Shown: piece after piece, positions 51,958 through 62,079 of the stretch
Position numbering within the stretch: the first letter of the stretch is position 1
Layout: each line of letters begins with the position of its first letter
Source: Panonychus citri
Lineage: Eukaryota > Arthropoda > Arachnida > Trombidiformes > Tetranychidae
Direction: 5' to 3'
Assembly (NCBI RefSeq): GCF_014898815.1
Contig: NW_026515415.1
Location: forward strand, 41,795-105,794
Length of the DNA stretch: 64,000 bases
Translations under genes and position numbers: made by a program
Notes under the pieces: generated by a model
What the model was told of the DNA's origin: nothing
Databases searched by the model: none
The model's input: the letters and a program-made list of their open reading frames with translations, nothing else

Positions 51958-54073
51958 TGGTGCTTGACAAAATTTCTTGTACACCAGTTTTTTGAATATA
52001 ATTAAAAAGAGGGATGATTTATATTTAATTTTTTTGTTTTAATTAGTAATTTAGATAAGAATGAATAAGTTTAATTGATGAAAATTTTGTCTGGTGTGGG
52101 GATAATATTGTCGATTTAGATCGAAACACAAATTAAAACTTACTCTTTAGAGTGAATCAAATTATCACAACAAGCGTTACCTTTGGTCACAACGTTTATA
52201 TCTTAAGATATTTAGATTCAAACAAACACAAGAGACTGAATTACACGACCTTTCACTTTGATAGTCGACACTAATCTCATACAAATGAATCTAATTCTCG
52301 AGAAGAAAAGGTTTGATAACTTAAGTTATAAAACGGTGAGATTCACAGTGAATATACTTAATATTAATAAGTAATTTAGACCTTTAGGTTAACACTTGGG
52401 AGATTCCAAACCTACCCACACAGTTTTGGTTAATTTAGATTCGAATGCTGATTCCAATTGAATCTTAATTAAAATTGTTCACTAAGTTTTATCGTGTTGA
52501 TTAACTTCAATAAACACAAATAAACACAAATGATATAAATTGAATAAACTGAAATTAAAATGAATTGTCGAAACATGAGTTATACAATTTAATCAATAAA
52601 ATTGTCTAAAGACAAAAACGAATTGAAAACCAGAAAATTACAATAATTATAAGTTGGTTAAACCAAATCTAATTTTCAACTGATTTTGGTTAATCTTAAT
52701 CTTCTCATTTTAAAGAGAGATAGAAAGAAATTAGACAGAGAACATAATTAATTATAAATAATGAGAAGAAGAAAAAAGAAAGAAAAAGAAAGAGAGATTA
52801 ACATAATCAAGCTTAAGCTTCAGTTGCTAATACAAAGAAAGTAATGTTGAAGATAAGAACAAGTTTTCATCTTGGTTAGACTTGAGTCACATGTTTATCT
52901 TCTGGTAATTAGACAACTAAATGTAAAGCATAAGCTACAATGACCAAATATGGTAAATAGAAAGAGTTGTCTTAAGGCAGACTTTAGTCTCTATTTATCA
53001 CTTGTCTGTTAATGGTTGACTATTGTTAATTTTAAACTGTGATTAACTGATTAATTAAGGTTAATATAAATGTATAAATAATATAAAGTTAATCTTATTA
53101 CTTGTTCAATTGTCTAAACAAAAGTAATCAACTAATTGTGATTAAGTTAATTGTGATTAACCAAAAATGAAAGAAAAGTGAAAATTATAAATGAAAGAAA
53201 AGAACAATTAATTTGAAAGAAAATGTTTAAGGGATCCAACCAACATGGTAGCTTGAGCTAACCCTTCACTGGAATCCAGTAATAGGATTTTTTGGAAATC
53301 GGGAAAAACAGAATTGGACAAAATTTCTTGTACACCCCCACCAAAATTTATTGAGGTGTTTTTTTTTGGTTTGATTGTCAGTTAAATTGATTGTTTAGGT
53401 TATTACGATCAATTTAAGACCCTTTGCATCAAAATCGGACCAGAGATAAAAAAGTTTCACCAGATTGAATTTAATAAAAACCAGGCCAAAAACAAAAAAT
53501 TCGACAAAATCTCACGAAAATCATAATTTTCAATGTAAATTTCCTATTAAATTGACACTTTTATGAAATTATTGGTTTTTGGCCTTATGATGTGAAGAAT
53601 AGAGATAATATTATGATTCTAATTTTGAATTATCGTAAACAACTATTAGGACTATAAGTACCTGAATTTTCATGACACTGACCTGCATGGTCTCTGAGTA
53701 ACAGGCCAAATGCCGTCATGTCCATAGACTCCCATGTTAAATTCAATCTGGTGAAACTTTTTTATCTCTGGTCCGATTTTGATGCAAAGGGTCTTAAATT
53801 GATCGTAATAACCTAAACAATCAATTTAACTGACAATCAAACCAAAAAAACACCTCTATAAATTTTGGTGGGGGTGTACAAGAAATTTTGTCCAATTCTG
53901 TTTTTTCCGATTTCCAAAAAATCCTATTACTGGATTCCAGACAAAATTTTTATCAATTAAACTTATTCATTCTTATCTAAATTACTAATAAAAACAAAAA
54001 AATTAAATATAAATCATCCCTCATTTCAATTATATTCAAAAAACTGGTGTACAAGAAATTTTGTCAAGCACCA
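51958..54073. mobile_element. hairpin DNA element with double-repeat ends
   Basis: Long inverted arms: left 51958-52094 plus 53273-53474, right 53737-54073, about 330 bp each, with a 262-bp centre. Tips read TGGTGCTTGACAAAATTTCT and its reverse complement, and are flanked by TA on both sides (51956-51957, 54074-54075). Each arm has the core GACAAAATTTCTTGTACACC twice: outer at 51965 and inner at 53317, 174 bp apart once the inserted LTR and its duplication are removed; mirrored at about 53875 and 54047. This is the layout of Tc1 transposons whose ends carry two transposase sites. No transposase is encoded. Confidence 0.88.
52095..53268. repeat. solo LTR, 1.17 kb, inside the hairpin element
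   Basis: Starts TGTGGGGATAATATTGTCGA and ends GCTAACCCTTCA (TG...CA), flanked by CTGG on both sides (52091-52094 and 53269-53272), a 4-bp target duplication as made by Ty3/gypsy-type integrases. It interrupts the left arm, which continues exactly after it when compared with the intact right arm. No internal coding sequence. Orientation is ambiguous because the reverse complement also begins TG and ends CA. Confidence 0.8.
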
Positions 54074-54930
54074 TACATTAATGATTAACACATTATGATT
54101 CTATTAATTAGCAAGATTATTGAGATGAAGAAAGATTCATACTGTAATTGTATTAACAATATTGAAATACATGCAATAGCTTTGGAACCATTGAGAATTA
54201 AGAAAAGATAAGACCATTCATGGGATTCAGAGGATGAGAGATAGTATTATTGAGAGACCGGGCAGTTTTATTACTACTATGGTGATTTTGCTGTTGTTCT
54301 CGTTGTCTCTGCTAGGCAATGTCCTGCAATCCATTCCTCCGTATATAATTCCGAGAAGAGTAGTAAATGAAGAGAGAGACACATAGAGACAAAAACACAT
54401 GAAAGGAGAGAGAGAAGAGAGAGAGAGACCAAAATGCATAAAAATAAAGTTTATTGAATTGTATATAATAAATATATAAATATTCTTCTAACTTACCAAA
54501 AGTATTGCCAGTTTAAATGATGCGATAAAAAAATACATTTTCGCAGATATTCAAATTTGATCAACACTTGAAAGCTTGAACAATAACTTTACAATAAATA
54601 AACAAATGTTACTTGAAATAAGGCAAAATGAAAACGTTAACAGGTTACGTTTATAAACATTAGTAAAAAAATTGCTAGGCAACGTTAAAAAGGAATTAAA
54701 ATGGCGGCGAATTTGATTTTTATTGAAAAAATTTCAGAGCTTTTCCTCCACTTTCGCTTCTGTGTGAGCCAGAAGCGGAGGTTTTCATACTACTGATCTG
54801 TCTTTCGGAACGCAATCGGAAGATACTGACTGAGAATTTATCCACATTTTCCGTTAATCTGTTCAAACTTTTGTTTAATTTGATATTTTCTAGTCATTTC
54901 TATCGGGTGACCGAAAATGAGTGAGCATCT

Positions 54931-55248
54931 TGTAACAAAATTATTGATTAGTAATTGTTACGTCTGGGACGTTACCATGATGATGACCATGATATTCATG
55001 GTCATCGTTAATTGTCACGATATCGTATTGAAATATCGATTATTAGAATGTTCTAGAAACTTCTGAAGGTGATCATGATCAGTGTATCATGATCACCTTC
55101 GTTCTATTGTAATACATTGTATCCTTCTAGTTAGTCCCCATTCCCTCTTTCCTTAGACAACATTAAAGTTCTTGTTATATTTATAATTGTGAGTATATAA
55201 GTTAATATTATTCAATTCTTAAGGTGAATCCGAAACTATCGTTTCAAT
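54931..55248 (+). repeat. 5' LTR
   Basis: 318 bp from TGTAACAAAATTATTGATTA to just before the primer site. Contains two strong palindromes: 54982-55006 (GATGACCATGA/TCATGGTCATC) and 55065-55100 (15-bp arms GAAGGTGATCATGAT and complement). The last base pair does not read CA as written, so the exact end may be a base or two off. Confidence 0.88.
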
Positions 55249-55266
55249 TGGCGACCCAGGCAGGAT
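55249..55266 (+). promoter_or_regulatory. primer-binding site
   Basis: TGGCGACCCAGGCAGGAT, directly after the 5' LTR. The same 18 nt occur at 62036-62053 after the LTR of the second element. It would pair with the 3' end of a tRNA (sequence TGG first, as for CCA-ending tRNAs); TGGCGACC-type sites are known for arginine tRNA, but the tRNA here was not checked. Confidence 0.85.
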
Positions 55267-55375
55267 GTTCGTGTGATTTGTGTGCCGCAATTTCGAAGAT
55301 TCGAGGATTCGAATTTTATTCTTTGCTTAAATCAATACAATAAAGTTGGTACAATAAATAATAAAAGTGAAACTG

Positions 55376-56665
55376 GTAAGTTTCAAGGAGATTTTCATCT
55401 TTATTGTGACATAAGGATATACCTCAAGACAGCTTCTAGAGCAAGTCGAGGTGTTGAAATTTGTCACAATTTCTAGAATTATTTAAGGTTATAACTGATG
55501 ATATAAATATGATACCTTAAACAGCTTCAAAAGCAAGTTGGGGTGATATATATTTATCAATAGAATTTGTTAAGGTTATTTAATATAAAAGGTTGTTGTT
55601 TGAGATAGAAAATTTAATAGTTGGACAATCGAATGCGAGAGATGTCTATTCTTCACAATAACCTTTCCTCTGAGCCAAATCTGAATATTTATCGACTGAG
55701 TGGTGATAATAATCAAGACATTTTCGATTGGCTCGAAAATTTCGAATTCGAAACTACTGCTGTTGGATGGGATGATGACCTTCGATTGAAGAGATTCCCG
55801 TTATTTATCACCGGAACTATTAAACTTTGGTACATTTCTTATGTAAAAAATAAAATTATTGATTATAATGTAATGAAAGAAATGCTACTCAGAGATATGG
55901 TTAATCCAAATTACGTACAATTGATGGAAAGTAAATTGTACCAAGGGAAACAAAAGGAAAATCAATCGATTTTATCATTTATATTGGACCAAATTAAACT
56001 TTGTAAACGAATTAATGTTCAGATGGATGAGAGAAAAGTTATAAGGTTGATCGTCAGAGGAATCAAGCCTGAAATTTCTCAGTATTTTGCCCAATTCGAA
56101 ATTAATTCAGTACATGATCTTTTACAAAGAGCCCAGCGAGCTGAGGCTACTCTTCGACGAGCTAGTGATAATGTGTATCAAAGTTCAAGTAACTCCATCG
56201 TTGGTCTGGTGATGGAGATCAATCAAATCGAAGCTAATATTGATAGATTAGCTTCTCAACTAAATTAATTAGTTTTATTGATCACTAGAAATTTGGTTAA
56301 AACGTAGGAGATGGTACCTTGTGGACTGGTTAGGTTGTGTCAACAGTCGCCTCCTCCTTATCCAACTCATTGCGCTATTGGTAGCAAGGGAGATGGTTCT
56401 TTTAAATTACGTGGCCGATGGATCCATGGGAATTTTACATACCTTGTTCTAGTTTTAATATAATTAATTATGTGATAATCAAGTTAATGGAGATCTTATT
56501 GCAATTTCTCATTCTAACTTGGATTAATGTTTAAGAAAATGTTGAGAGAATTTGTTATTTGAATGAATTATTTGTAAATTAACATTCTTAATGTTAATGT
56601 TACCATATTATATGTCATTTATTGTTATTAATCTAATTGTATTAGCTGTTTTTTGCTTTTAACAG
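55376..56665 (+). other. candidate subgenomic intron removing gag
   Basis: A strong donor CTG/GTAAGTTTC at 55376 in the leader and a strong acceptor (TTTTTTGCTTTTAACAG, ending 56665) 10 bp before the ATG of the second ORF. Splicing between them would remove all of gag and bring the 3' ORF near the 5' end, as env-type ORFs of gypsy-like elements are expressed. Inferred only from splice signals. Confidence 0.4.
55633..56268 (+). CDS. retrotransposon Gag-like protein
   Basis: ATG 55633 to TAA 56268, 211 codons; an in-frame TTG at 55621 is less likely as start. Gag would package the element RNA into particles in the cytoplasm. The region LKRFPLFITGTIKLWYISYV followed by a helical stretch (SILSFILDQIKLCKRINVQM), VIRLIVRGIKPEISQYFA and LLQRAQRAEATLRR is the capsid-type pattern of Ty3/gypsy Gag (the 'trp-containing' retrotrans-gag segment). 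No CCHC zinc knuckle follows, which is unusual. The frame is fully open, which fits a young element. Confidence 0.8.
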   Translation: MREMSILHNNLSSEPNLNIYRLSGDNNQDIFDWLENFEFETTAVGWDDDLRLKRFPLFITGTIKLWYISYVKNKIIDYNVMKEMLLRDMVNPNYVQLMESKLYQGKQKENQSILSFILDQIKLCKRINVQMDERKVIRLIVRGIKPEISQYFAQFEINSVHDLLQRAQRAEATLRRASDNVYQSSSNSIVGLVMEINQIEANIDRLASQLN

Positions 56666-56675
56666 TAATCTAAAG

Positions 56676-57067
56676 ATGACTTCAGAGGTGTTGAAGGATA
56701 AAAATGATAACTTCGTCAAGGTGGTAGGGATTGCCATCGATCAAATATTAACGCTGAAGAAAACATTGAAACGACCTGCTCCAAAATCAGTCAAGGAAGC
56801 GATTGAAGGTAAAATCAAAGGTAACCAGCTACTCATGAAATATGCTGTTATTTTCGTTGTTCGGGAATTGAAGACGAAATCAACGGTAAATTTGATCAAC
56901 AAGCGAAAATTTTGGAAAAAGCTCGTGCATGTTTATTAGAATTTGCTGCTTTATTTAATGTAATTAAATTTTATGTACCTGAAGATGTTCTTCAGTTTAT
57001 AATTTCTGAACATAAACAAGTTTATTGTAACTCCGAATATGTAAAGGTTAATATAAAGTATGAATAA
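56676..57067 (+). pseudogene. 3' ORF of the LTR element, unknown role
   Basis: ATG 56676, MTSEVLKDKNDNFVKVVGIA, then the helical, Lys-rich segment LKRPAPKSVKEAIEGKIKGN. After a one-base shift near 56855 the frame continues KILEKARACLLEFAALFNVI and FYVPEDVLQFIISEHKQ to TAA 57067. About 130 residues if the shift is disregarded. No signal peptide or membrane segment typical of Env is visible, so despite the position it is probably not an envelope protein. I do not recognise it. Confidence 0.5.
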
Positions 57068-57168
57068 TATTGAATTGGTGTTTTTGTCGCATTCGATGTG
57101 CTTATTAAATGCAAAAATTGTGCTTATAAATTAATCGATATCGTAACGAAAGAGAGACCTTTCGTCTA

Positions 57169-57180
57169 GAGGACGGGGGT
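57169..57180 (+). promoter_or_regulatory. polypurine tract
   Basis: GAGGACGGGGGT, one base pair group (AA) before the 3' LTR start at 57183. Primer site for plus-strand synthesis in LTR elements. Confidence 0.7.
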
Positions 57181-57182
57181 AA

Positions 57183-57483
57183 TGTAACAAAATTATTGAT
57201 TAGTAATTGTTACGTCTGGGACGTTACCATGATGATGACCATGATATTCATGGTCATCGTTAATTGTCACGATATCGTATTGAAATATCGATTATTAGAA
57301 TGTTCTAGAAACTTCTGAAGGTGATCATGATCAGTGTATCATGATCACCTTCGTTCTATTGTAATACATTGTATCCTTCTAGTTAGTCCCCATTCCCTCT
57401 TTCCTTAGACAACATTAAAGTTCTTGTTATATTTATAATTGTGAGTATATAAGTTAATATTATTCAATTCTTAAGGTGAATCC
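57183..57483 (+). repeat. 3' LTR (truncated by 17 bp)
   Basis: Identical by eye to 54931-55231. Ends GGTGAATCC and then continues into unrelated sequence, whereas the 5' copy goes on for 17 more bp. Confidence 0.88.
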
Positions 57484-57953
57484 TTAAGTTTTGGACCCAC
57501 GTTTCTATACATTTTAAGAAAGTAAATTTGACGCTGAGTCCAAAAATGTTCGACTTTTTTTGCTAGGACGCACGGTTCTCGAGAAATCGAGTGGCCTGAC
57601 AAAGCGAACGGTTAACTTTGGACTCAAAATTTTTGGTCAAAAGTTATTCTTTTTGACCTATTATCTTATATACCTAAGCTCATCATTATCTGAAGTAAGG
57701 TTATTGAGATCCAACATGGCCGAAATCAACGAAAATTGCTCTTTAACTTTCCCATTATAAATTTCTCATAGAGAAAATCGTGATTTTGGCCTTTAAATAA
57801 GAACCACAGTTGCACTTGAACTTCGAAAATTCTGAAAAAATTCACGATTTATATTTGATCGATGGCGCTTTCAATGACGTTTGAAATTTTATTCTAGGAC
57901 CTACCATTCTTGAGATGCTCACTCATTATCGGTCACCCGATATTTAGGATTAG

Positions 57954-58190
57954 AGTACAGGGCAATTCAGGTATTTTTATCTATGTGTTTTTTTGATTTT
58001 CCAAGCAACTATCAGTCACAGAGACTTTAGACTTGAGTGATATTAGTTTGAACGATACATAATTGCCGTAATAAAAGATCAAGGTCATTCAGGTTATTGT
58101 TGAAGAAAGCGTTTCAAGGTCATCTGAAGGTATTTTCAGTTCTTTCAGTTCTCAAGTTTTCAGATTTTTTGCAGCGTTTGCCCTTTTTTA
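57954..58190 (-). repeat. short CCCTGTAT-type repeat, copy 3
   Basis: Reverse orientation relative to the other two. On the plus strand it begins GAGTACAGGGCAATTCAGGT and contains ATCAAGGTCATTCAGG (58077) and TTTCAAGGTCATCTG (58112), then TACAGACGGAAGC in complement near 58200. Order of blocks matches copies 1 and 2. Confidence 0.55.
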
Positions 58191-58199
58191 TGCTTCCGT

Positions 58200-61100
58200 C
58201 TGTACTCTGAATACAAAAGTCTCGTTTTTGCCAATTGCCTCCAAAAATCAATCAAAACTTCCGTTAGCATCAAAAATGAATATTCGATAAGTTTTTATCT
58301 GATTCTTGCCAACTTTCCTGCTCAAATTTTACTTCATCATTATCATTCATCTTGATCAGTATTATATTAATTTGACCATCAATATGTTTCAATAACTCAG
58401 TATTTACTGATATCTTAATCATTGCATATATCACATAATACCTTTTTCCATGCCATTATCATTCTTATATTCACCATTATCATGTTATCAATATCAGTTT
58501 CTCTTTTACTTTTACTTATATTTTGTTTCTTTTTAATATTTTCTCATCGTTTTTCTTGTATCTAAGTACATATATTCTTAATAATCGTATCATGATAACT
58601 CTTTCCCTCTTTTAATCATTCTCTTTCTCTCTATTGCATTTCTTCTTCACTTTCTGTCTTCCTTATCCTCTCATTCATTTAACTAATAATATTATTAACA
58701 TTGAACCGTAATTGTCAGTTATATCACTAACAAGGAATCCAACTGAGAATCTGTTTATCTTCCTTATATTTGTCTTCTTCTTTATTCTTCCCTCTGCCCT
58801 TTATGATCTTACTTTTTTTCTATTCATAATGACAGGGCTTATCATCATCAAAATATAGTTATGATAATGATGATAGTTCTGGTTGATAATGGAAAGGGAG
58901 AGAGAAAGAGAGTTCCGTTTGCAATTCTGGATTCATTTCAACTTCTTTCTCCTTTTTTTACTTCTAACTCAAATTATCAACACAATTAAGTGAAAGTCTG
59001 ATTCATTAATATGATTACCTATCATTTGATTATATTCACAACGCAACTACCAGTACTTAATGTACATTATATCAATTAAATTATCTTCTTCATCTAATAT
59101 TATCATATCTTAATCTTATCTTGCTTCCCATTTGGTTTTAATATGAATACAAATGTTTAATTATCAAATGATTGTTCATCAGTGAAATTAAATAATCTGC
59201 TAGTTTAATTATCTAATCATCATTAACTTGAGATAATCAAGGCAAAGATAGTGAGAGAAATAGAGGAAGATAGAAAATAGAGAATAATTATCTTCACGAT
59301 CAGGTCAATAAAGTATCTAAATTAGCGTAAACAATTCTAATCATTGTATTATTATTATCGATTTACTTTACTTGTGTGTTAGTTTAATCGACAACATTTG
59401 AATCTAATTAGATCAGTTAATCATCTGTGCTGTTTTCTCATTAGTTGATCATGAGCAATCTTTATGGGTTAATTTATCACGTAAATACACTGGGAATTAA
59501 CTTGTCTTGATTAATTTTCATTCTAATATCAAAAAGACGAGGAAGAAAAAAAAATTAAGAGACCAAATTGAAAAAGTTTAACTTTTGCTTTAATTTTCAA
59601 TCAACTTCATTCAAGTAAAATTATTCATTTAGACACTTAATTGATATACAGGTTGCTTTTAAATGATGTATATGAAAATGTGTCATGGAAAACCTTTCAT
59701 CAGAAGAAAGTAAGATTCAGTTTCACATCATGTTCGAAATCATGTTGGAAGATTTTCTTCCACTAAAGAAAATGCATTCAGTACAGAGTGGGTTTCAAGG
59801 GTATGCTGGAAACTTGAAACACCCTCAAGAGATTTGTGTGTTACCGGAAATTAGCTAAACATTACCTGTCATTTACACTCACTGAATCTTTTCCTCCTCA
59901 TTTTGATTCTGAATCTTGTCGAAATGAACCTATTGTTATAAATATTGTATTCTGGCTTCACCATCACCTTTGATACATAAATCGTTATATAAGCAAACAA
60001 AATACAAGACTTTTGCTCATCATCATCTGTTTATGTATCATTAATTTGAGCCATTTTTTGGCCTTTGGTCAGTTAGGAAGTTGAATCGCATCTCAATGCA
60101 CCCAACTCTTGAGTTTATACTTTCTATGTAAGATGAATTTCTCATGTTATCAGAATAACAATTGAAATGTTGCAATTGAAAATCTTTTGTTGACACTTAC
60201 TATTAATATTACTCTGTTTGAAGAATCACAAGTGACAGATTTACTCTTGTCCACTCACCTTTGTATGCATATATTTTTTTCCTATGATTATTTTGGTAAT
60301 CATTTGTTATCTTCGATTCTCAATGGCGAAATTATTTTTTTTACATGGATATGTCCAATCTCCTTTGAATGCTTACTTGAACTAATTTTATCTTGGTCTT
60401 TATTTGCTTGTCACCCAAACTGAAAGATAAACAATGTTTAGTATCTGTACATGATAGCACGAACTTTTCCATAGTTATCATCAAACAATTATGCTCATGT
60501 TGATTGTAGGTATTTATCTTTCATCTTTTTCTCTCTCAGAACTTTTTTACTCCATCTTCTCTCATCTTTGATTGCAAAAACTCATCTGGAATAATTATCA
60601 AGGTATTTACATGCACTTCTAACCTGAAATATTTTCTGATACATGAGAATAACATGTATTATATGGATGCAAAAGTATCATGAAACAGAATCTTCATCTA
60701 TGAAGTAAGAGAAAAAGAGAGAGAGAGAGATAAGCTCAAAGGAATTGAATATAAGGAGATAAAGAAGATGAGGAAGCTAGGGAGAGAAAGAGGGAGTATT
60801 TGTCAATGAGAATTGAGTAAAGTTGATACAGTAAACATTGAAATGGATAAATAGGTAACCTTTTATTGTTATGATATTTGAACACATAGAGAGTAAAGAA
60901 TACGAATCAGGAGAAAATAAGGAATAAGATAACTGTGTTGATGGAAATAGTAAAAGTTCATATAATAATAGTCAGATTACATGAAGGGTGGAAAATAGAA
61001 AATGAGAGAGAGAGAGAAAGATAGAAAATGTGAAGAAAGGAGAAAAATATCAATAAGAATATCACATTTCTCTTACTGTTTATCAGAAATAAGATTCAGA

Positions 61101-61322
61101 GTATAAATATATTAATAAAATGAAATCGAATAGAGAAAAAGAAATGGATTCGAAAAAAAGTTCATCTTGGAATCAATTTGGATTGCTATTGTAATCTATT
61201 TATTGACACACCTTTAATGGACTTTGTAAAGGATAATCTGAGTTGACCGTTTAACATGAGCACTTTCAAACCAAAAAAGGAGCTAAATATTTATCAAGTA
61301 AATTTGGATTAAGCTGATCTGG
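58200..61322. other. gene-poor region
   Basis: No supported gene. Pyrimidine-rich ATC/CTT sequence to 59.0 kb, AT-rich to 60.5 kb and GA-rich to 61.1 kb. Short hydrophobic frames (for example 60187-60423) lack recognisable features. Confidence 0.5.
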
Positions 61323-62033
61323 TGTTAGGTATTAATCCGCACTTCCTAAAACCCTATTGGTAATCGATGATTGGTAACAATTTACCTTTGGATTAACTTT
61401 AGTTTCTTTTCTTCTTTTTATTATCATTTTGATTTTAATCATTTTTCTTTATTTTAATCTTATAAGAAATGACAATTAGACTCATCAATCTTAATAATGG
61501 GTTAATTCTAAATTTCTGTTTTAATCATTTAATCATCTAAAGATAACTCATTGTTTTCTTTATTAACAACTTATCTTGGTTAACCTTATAGGAAAGTATC
61601 TTCTGTTTAGCTTGATTAAGCTAACGTATTTATGTTTCTTTTTGATTTACTTTGTAAGCCTAAAGGCGCCATTTCTTATCTTAAATTTTGTTCTTTTCTA
61701 AATGCTTTCCCCCATTTAGAATCTATTGATACATTGATTTAACCATAGTGTTAATCAGTTAGAGTTTTACTTTGAAACTGTTCGTTTCATATTCTAATTC
61801 AATTAATAAAAAACCATTTCATTGATTAATCTGTGCGCTTAATTACGATCCTAAAAGTACTTGTAAGATTAGATTGTGAAGGACTAATCGCTCTTCTGTG
61901 TTCGATAGTTAATCAGTAGATTAATTGTGAAACTCTAGCGAGACTCAGTAAAATTCAACCTATTGGTGAATGAATTTCCCTGTTTCAATAGAAACACCAA
62001 GTTACTCAGTCAATCCCCAAAATCTTCCCTTCA
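61323..62033 (+). repeat. probable 5' LTR of the Ty3/gypsy-like element
   Basis: The right end (…CTTCCCTTCA, 62033) is fixed by the primer site two bases further on. The left end is inferred: CTGG/TGTTAGGTATTAATCCGC at 61323 is a plausible TG start. The 3' LTR lies outside the window, so the start cannot be verified here. The sequence is AT-rich with TTAACTT/GATTAATT words. Confidence 0.45.
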
Positions 62034-62035
62034 CT

Positions 62036-62053
62036 TGGCGACCCAGGCAGGAT
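62036..62053 (+). promoter_or_regulatory. primer-binding site
   Basis: TGGCGACCCAGGCAGGAT, identical to the site at 55249-55266, two bases after the LTR. Confidence 0.85.
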
Positions 62054-62079
62054 CGTTTTTAAGTGTATTAACAGTGCTT

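Larger units (their letters stand above)
54931..57483 (+). mobile_element. LTR retroelement with gag and 3' ORF, no pol
   Basis: A 2.55-kb element: 5' LTR 54931-55248, primer site 55249-55266, gag-like ORF, a second ORF near the 3' end, purine tract, 3' LTR 57183-57483. The LTRs look identical over all 301 bp they share, so insertion is recent. No protease, reverse transcriptase, RNase H or integrase motif is present in the 1.93-kb interior, so it must be mobilised in trans if at all. The 3' LTR lacks the last 17 bp of the 5' LTR and no target duplication is evident, which indicates a deletion at the right border. Confidence 0.85.
54903..57940. mobile_element. TA-flanked inverted-repeat element hosting an LTR element
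   Basis: Left end TCGGGTGACCGAAAATGAGT (54903-54922, continuing GAGCATCT) and the reverse complement at the right end (57912-57940, one mismatch), each next to TA (54901-54902 and 57941-57942). Only 28 bp of the left end survive before the LTR element starts. The right part (57484-57940) is about 457 bp of non-coding sequence with short inverted words. The LTR insertion or a later deletion removed the left interior. Confidence 0.65.

Noticed and set aside
52095..53268. Solo LTR at 52.1 kb as a copy of the 61.3-kb element's LTR
   Set aside because: Only the terminal CCCTTCA and CTGG flank are alike. The bodies could not be aligned by eye, so I do not claim the same family.
57484..57900. Possible gene in the right part of the TIR element (57560-57760 frame)
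   Set aside because: 66 codons without ATG context or motif; the sequence is better explained as the non-coding interior of a defective DNA element.
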